The notes under the pieces: generated by a model
Database searches by the model: none
Told to the model about the DNA's origin: nothing
The model's input: only the letters and a program-made list of their open reading frames with translations
In this document: positions 60,777 through 64,000 of the stretch, in pieces
Layout of the letters: the number at the start of each line of letters is the position of its first letter
Position numbering within the stretch: the stretch's first letter is position 1
Assembly (NCBI RefSeq): GCF_005155025.1
Contig: NZ_CP039731.1
Location: 2,666,001-2,730,000 of the forward strand
From: Aquitalea aquatilis
GTDB taxonomy: Bacteria; Pseudomonadota; Gammaproteobacteria; Burkholderiales; Chromobacteriaceae
Direction of reading: 5' to 3'
DNA length: 64,000 nucleotides
Program-made: the position numbers and the translations under genes

Positions 60777-61958
60777 CTACCTTGCCGCGCGCTGCCGCCA
60801 GCCGCAGAGGACAAACAGCAGGGCCATGCCCCACAGTACCGCCACCATCCAGCTGCCGCCGGCATGCTGCATCACCAGCCCGGTGGCCGCCGGCCCCAGG
60901 CTGCTGGAGGCATTCCAGCTCAGCGAAATCAGCCCGGAAATACGCAATAGCGCCGCGCCGCTGAACAGCTCGCCGCTGGCCACCATGGATAAGGTATAGA
61001 TGGCACCGGCGCAGCCGCCCAGCACAAACAGATAGACTTCCCACAGCCCCGGCAGCTGCATCAGCCACGGCAACAAGGGCAGCAGCAGGCAGACCAGCAT
61101 GCCGCACAACAGCTGCACCCGGCGGCGGCCAAAGTGGTCGGCTAACCAGCCGATGGCGAATTGCAGCGCGGCATCGCCGGCCAGCAGGATGGAGGCCGAA
61201 GCCAGTGCGCGGCTCTGGCTCATGCCGGCGTCCATGGCCACCAGCGGCAGAAAGCTGAGCATGACGGTATCGAATGAGGCAAAGAAAGCGGTGCCCAGCA
61301 GGATGGCCGGCGCGCTGCGGATGATGCCCAGCCAGGAGGTGGCGCTCTGTTTGCCCAGCGTACCGGGTGCAGACGGCGCAGGGTGGGCCGCCTGCTGGCC
61401 GGCCGGCTGTTCGGGCCGCGCCAGCATCACGCCCGGCACCCCCAGCAAGAACAGCCCGCCGCACAGCAGGAAGGATTGCTCCGGCCAGCGCGCCAGCAGG
61501 TCAGTCAGCAGCGGTCCCAGCACCTGACAGGCGGTGAAGCAGGTGGAGTAAATGGCCACGATGCGGCCACGCGCATGGTCGCCGGCCAGGGTGTTGATCC
61601 AGCTTTCCCCCAGCACGAACAGCGGGGCCATGGCCGCGCCAAACAGGAAGCGCGCCAGCATCCAGCCGGGAATCGACTGCAGGTATTGCAGCGGCATCAC
61701 CGATAGTGTCGCCAGCAGCAGGCAGCCCAGCATCACATTGCGCCGCCCCAGCCGCAGCGCCAGCGCCGGCGCGGCCACGGTGGCCAGCACCCCGCCCAGT
61801 GCGCCGGCGGCTACGGTCCAGCCGATTACCTCCGGGCTGAAACCGCGTGCGGTCAGGGTAAGGGCGGTCAGCGGCATGGTGCTGCCCAGCCCCAGGCCAA
61901 GCAGGGCCACGCTGAAAATGACGGCGGTGAAATCACGCCAGGCGCTGCGTGGCAGCAT
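60777..61958 (-). CDS. MFS transporter (YcaD-like)
   Basis: Major facilitator of 393 residues with twelve helices; second member in the window of the group with a LGESWINTLAGDHARGR motif (compare ESWLN in the gene at 48351). Motif A-like GGVLATVAAPALALRLGRRNV and the second-half LQFAIGWLADHFGRRRVQLL are seen. ATG 61958 is used, though in-frame 61985 is possible. It is divergent from urtA. Substrate unknown. Confidence 0.82.
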   Translation of the reverse strand: MLPRSAWRDFTAVIFSVALLGLGLGSTMPLTALTLTARGFSPEVIGWTVAAGALGGVLATVAAPALALRLGRRNVMLGCLLLATLSVMPLQYLQSIPGWMLARFLFGAAMAPLFVLGESWINTLAGDHARGRIVAIYSTCFTACQVLGPLLTDLLARWPEQSFLLCGGLFLLGVPGVMLARPEQPAGQQAAHPAPSAPGTLGKQSATSWLGIIRSAPAILLGTAFFASFDTVMLSFLPLVAMDAGMSQSRALASASILLAGDAALQFAIGWLADHFGRRRVQLLCGMLVCLLLPLLPWLMQLPGLWEVYLFVLGGCAGAIYTLSMVASGELFSGAALLRISGLISLSWNASSSLGPAATGLVMQHAGGSWMVAVLWGMALLFVLCGWRQRAAR

Positions 61959-62047
61959 AAACAGACTCCATCGACGGGGAGACACAGCCTAGCACAAGGG
62001 CATGGCACAGCGGCAAGCATGCGCCCGGTCTGGCCTGCGCAGGCTTG

Positions 62048-62063
62048 TACGTCATGTAACGTA
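62048..62063 (+). promoter_or_regulatory. Possible operator upstream of urtA
   Basis: TACGT-CATGTA-ACGTA, a 5-base inverted repeat separated by 6 bases, 73-88 bases before the urtA start. TACGTA-like half sites are common for LuxR-type response regulators, and one is encoded 5 kb upstream. Weak evidence. Confidence 0.35.
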
Positions 62064-62135
62064 TTTTGCAGGCCCGGCGCGGATCGTACTCTGATGACGC
62101 AGCGCAACATCCATAGCAATCATCAGGGGAATCTC

Positions 62136-63404
62136 ATGGCATCTACTCGTCGCATGTTTCTGAAGTCCGCTCCGCTGGTCCTGGCCGCCGCCGGCCTCGT
62201 GTCCATGCCAGCCTTTGCCGCCGACACCATCAAGGTAGGGGTGTTGCACTCCCTGTCTGGCACCATGGCCATTTCGGAAACCTCGCTCAAGGACATGGCG
62301 CTGTTTGCCATCGACCAGATCAATGCCAAGGGCGGCGTGCTGGGCAAGAAGCTGGAACCGGTGGTGGTGGACCCGGCCTCCAACTGGCCGCTGTTTGCCG
62401 AAAAGGCGCGTCAGCTGCTGAGCAAGGACAAGGTGGCGGTGACCTTCGGCTGTTGGACTTCGGTCTCGCGCAAGTCGGTGCTGCCGGTGTTCGAGGAGTT
62501 GAACGGCCTGCTGTTCTACCCGGTGCAGTACGAGGGTGAGGAAATGTCACCCAATGTGTTCTACACCGGTGCTGCGCCCAACCAGCAGGCCATTCCGGCG
62601 GTGGAGTACCTGATGAGCAAGGAGGGCGGCAGTGCCAAGCGCTTCTTCCTGCTGGGGACCGACTATGTCTACCCGCGCACCACCAACAAGATCCTGCGGG
62701 CCTTCCTGCACTCCAAGGGGGTGAAGGACGAAAACATCCAGGAGATGTACACCCCCTTCGGCCACAGCGATTACCAGACCATCGTCGGCAACATCAAGAA
62801 GTTTGCCGCCGGCGGCAAGACTGCCGTCATCTCCACCATTAATGGCGACTCCAACGTGCCTTTCTACAAGGAACTGGGCAATCAGGGCCTGAAGGCGACC
62901 GACGTGCCGGTGGTGGCCTTCTCGGTGGGTGAGGAAGAACTCAAGGGCATCGATGCCAAGCCGCTGGTGGGCCATCTGGCCGCCTGGAACTACTTCATGA
63001 GCGTGAAGAACCCGGTCAACAGCAAGTGGATTGCCGACTACCGCGCCTGGGCCAAGAAGAAGGGCCTGGCCAATGCCGACAAGCTGGTCACCAACGACCC
63101 GATGGAAGCCACTTATGTGGGTATCAATATGTGGGCCGAAGCGGTGAAGAAAGCCGGCACCACCGATGTGGCCGCCGTGACCAAGGCCATGGCCGGTATC
63201 AAGCTGGCCGCGCCGTCCGGCTTCACCCTGGAAATGGACCCGAAAAACCATCACCTGCACAAGCCGGTGATGATTGGCGAGATTCAGTCCAATGGCCAGT
63301 TCTCGGTGGTGTGGAAGACCAAGACCCCGATCCGCGCCCAGCCGTGGAGCCCCTTTATCCCGGGGAATGACAAGAAGCCCGACACCCCGGTCAAGAGCAA
63401 GTAA
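62136..63404 (+). CDS. urtA: Urea ABC transporter substrate-binding protein
   Basis: Binding protein of 422 residues for urea or short-chain amides. The signal peptide has a twin-arginine motif (STRRMFLK) and a hydrophobic core ending AFA, indicating folded export by Tat. UrtA landmarks follow: TIKVGVLHSLSGTMAISETS, FGCWTSVSRKSVLPVFEE, LLFYPVQYEGEE and YVYPRTTNKILR. ATG 62136 has AGGGGA 5 bases upstream; an upstream in-frame start at 62019 gives no signal. urtB follows after a large hairpin. Confidence 0.94.
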   Translation: MASTRRMFLKSAPLVLAAAGLVSMPAFAADTIKVGVLHSLSGTMAISETSLKDMALFAIDQINAKGGVLGKKLEPVVVDPASNWPLFAEKARQLLSKDKVAVTFGCWTSVSRKSVLPVFEELNGLLFYPVQYEGEEMSPNVFYTGAAPNQQAIPAVEYLMSKEGGSAKRFFLLGTDYVYPRTTNKILRAFLHSKGVKDENIQEMYTPFGHSDYQTIVGNIKKFAAGGKTAVISTINGDSNVPFYKELGNQGLKATDVPVVAFSVGEEELKGIDAKPLVGHLAAWNYFMSVKNPVNSKWIADYRAWAKKKGLANADKLVTNDPMEATYVGINMWAEAVKKAGTTDVAAVTKAMAGIKLAAPSGFTLEMDPKNHHLHKPVMIGEIQSNGQFSVVWKTKTPIRAQPWSPFIPGNDKKPDTPVKSK

Positions 63405-63491
63405 CAGCGGCTGACAACATCGCTGCTGCGCCTGTTTCTCAGCCGCTTTGATTGATTGTTCCAAGTGCAGTACGGGACGACTCGCGCCCTT

Positions 63492-63538
63492 GACCGCCAG
63501 GCCGCCCTGCCCGCAACAGGCAGGGCGGCCTGGCGGTC
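63492..63538 (+). other. Perfect 20-bp hairpin between urtA and urtB
   Basis: Arms at 63492-63511 and 63519-63538 are fully complementary (GC-rich, beginning GACCGCCAGG), with a 7-base loop. No T-run follows and urtB starts 21 bases later, so it is more likely a 3'-end stabiliser or partial terminator that raises urtA over urtB than a full stop. Confidence 0.85.
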
Positions 63539-63558
63539 CATTCAGTAAGGAATGCACC

Positions 63559-64000
63559 ATGCAATTGTTCAAACCCTTGCTCCTGCTGCTGTTGCTGTAC
63601 AGCGGCCTGACGGCGGCCGGCCCGCTGGCCGAGCTAGCCCATGCCGACCCGGCCGACCGTGCCGGCCTGATCGAGGGCTGGACCATCCAGCCCGATGCCG
63701 CCCGCCGTCAGGCGGTGGCCGCACTGGAAGAGGGCAGGCTGTTCGCCAGCAGCGACGGCAAGCACATGCTGTTGCAAGCCGAGGACGGCAAGCTGAGCGA
63801 TGTCGATACTGCCCAGGCTGTCGCCGGCGATGCCAGCAGTCTGGACGCGCAGCCAGTCAACAACAGCGTGCGCAGCGCGCTGCAAGCCTTTCATGCCGCC
63901 AGCGATCTGGCCGACCCGGAGTGCAGCAAACGGCTGGCGGCCATCCAGTCCTTGCAGGACAGTGCCAACCCGGCCCTGCTGCCCTTGCTACTGAGTCGGC
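63559..64000 (+). CDS. urtB: Urea ABC transporter permease UrtB, N-terminal part
   Basis: The frame opens at ATG 63559 (AAGGA 7 bases upstream) and runs to the window end without a stop: 147 residues seen. A signal peptide (LFKPLLLLLLLYSGLTAAG) is followed by a soluble region rich in Ala, Asp and Leu (for example RRQAVAALEEGRLFASSDG), which matches the extended periplasmic N-terminus found in many UrtB proteins before the permease helices. The membrane part lies outside the window. Assignment rests on position after urtA and on this extension. Confidence 0.82.
   Translation, partial: MQLFKPLLLLLLLYSGLTAAGPLAELAHADPADRAGLIEGWTIQPDAARRQAVAALEEGRLFASSDGKHMLLQAEDGKLSDVDTAQAVAGDASSLDAQPVNNSVRSALQAFHAASDLADPECSKRLAAIQSLQDSANPALLPLLLSR

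Noticed and set aside
61995-62136. Sigma-54 promoter before urtA (TGGCAC at about 62002)
   Set aside because: The GG-to-GC spacing is 11 rather than 10 and no TTGC element is present; a second candidate at 62028 has spacing 9.
1-64000. tRNA, rRNA, CRISPR arrays, insertion sequences and prophage genes
   Set aside because: None recognised on either strand; the only repeats are the two palindromic copies and short simple repeats.

Overview
The window is GC-rich, gene-dense chromosome from a motile, flagellated Gram-negative bacterium. Gene order (fliEFGHIJ then fliKLMNOPQR under a FlrC-type sigma-54 activator), paired UbiH-type hydroxylases, a 'Gcr'-type membrane protein, a CLC-F antiporter and a C-P lyase operon fit a betaproteobacterium of the Neisseriales/Chromobacteriaceae (Aquitalea/Vogesella/Chromobacterium-like). 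That placement is inferred from gene content, not from a search. No rRNA, tRNA, CRISPR array or insertion sequence was seen.

Layout. 1-1254: end of rlmF and a low-molecular-weight phosphatase. 1337-18909: flagellar export, motor and switch cluster headed by a receiver-less CheB domain and a sigma-54 activator. It is interrupted by a divergent Fur-controlled iron ABC operon (9197-12862), and a GNAT gene sits between fliP and fliQ. 18984-25605: housekeeping genes (yebC, pepP, two ubiquinone hydroxylases, dsbC, a TonB-like protein, an acyl-CoA-binding protein). 25489-41345: phosphonate island. A leftward phnGHIJKLM operon ends in a PhnZ-like HD oxygenase gene; a divergent phnF-DUF1045-phnN operon, an alanine dehydrogenase, a diguanylate cyclase and a 2-aminoethylphosphonate ABC transporter (phnSTU) follow. 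Near-identical candidate PhnF operators lie before phnG and before phnS, suggesting one regulon. 41376-51619: membrane and stress genes, including htpX, terC and a CLC-F fluoride antiporter behind a fluoride riboswitch. 51748-57057: a LysR regulator, then an unusual NCS1 permease-histidine kinase-receiver fusion with its LuxR-type partner. 57062-61958: MerR/carboxymuconolactone-decarboxylase pair, tethered TAXI protein, FUSC and MFS exporters, flanked by two copies of a roughly 105-112 bp dispersed palindromic repeat. 62136-64000: start of a urea-type ABC operon (urtA, urtB cut by the window end).

The observations most worth following are the transporter-fused sensor kinase with an eight-cysteine linker, the PhnF regulon that joins C-P lyase, a 2H-phosphoesterase-like DUF1045 protein (possible stand-in for the absent PhnP) and an HD oxygenase without PhnY, the fluoride riboswitch with an enlarged linker, and the dispersed repeat family.
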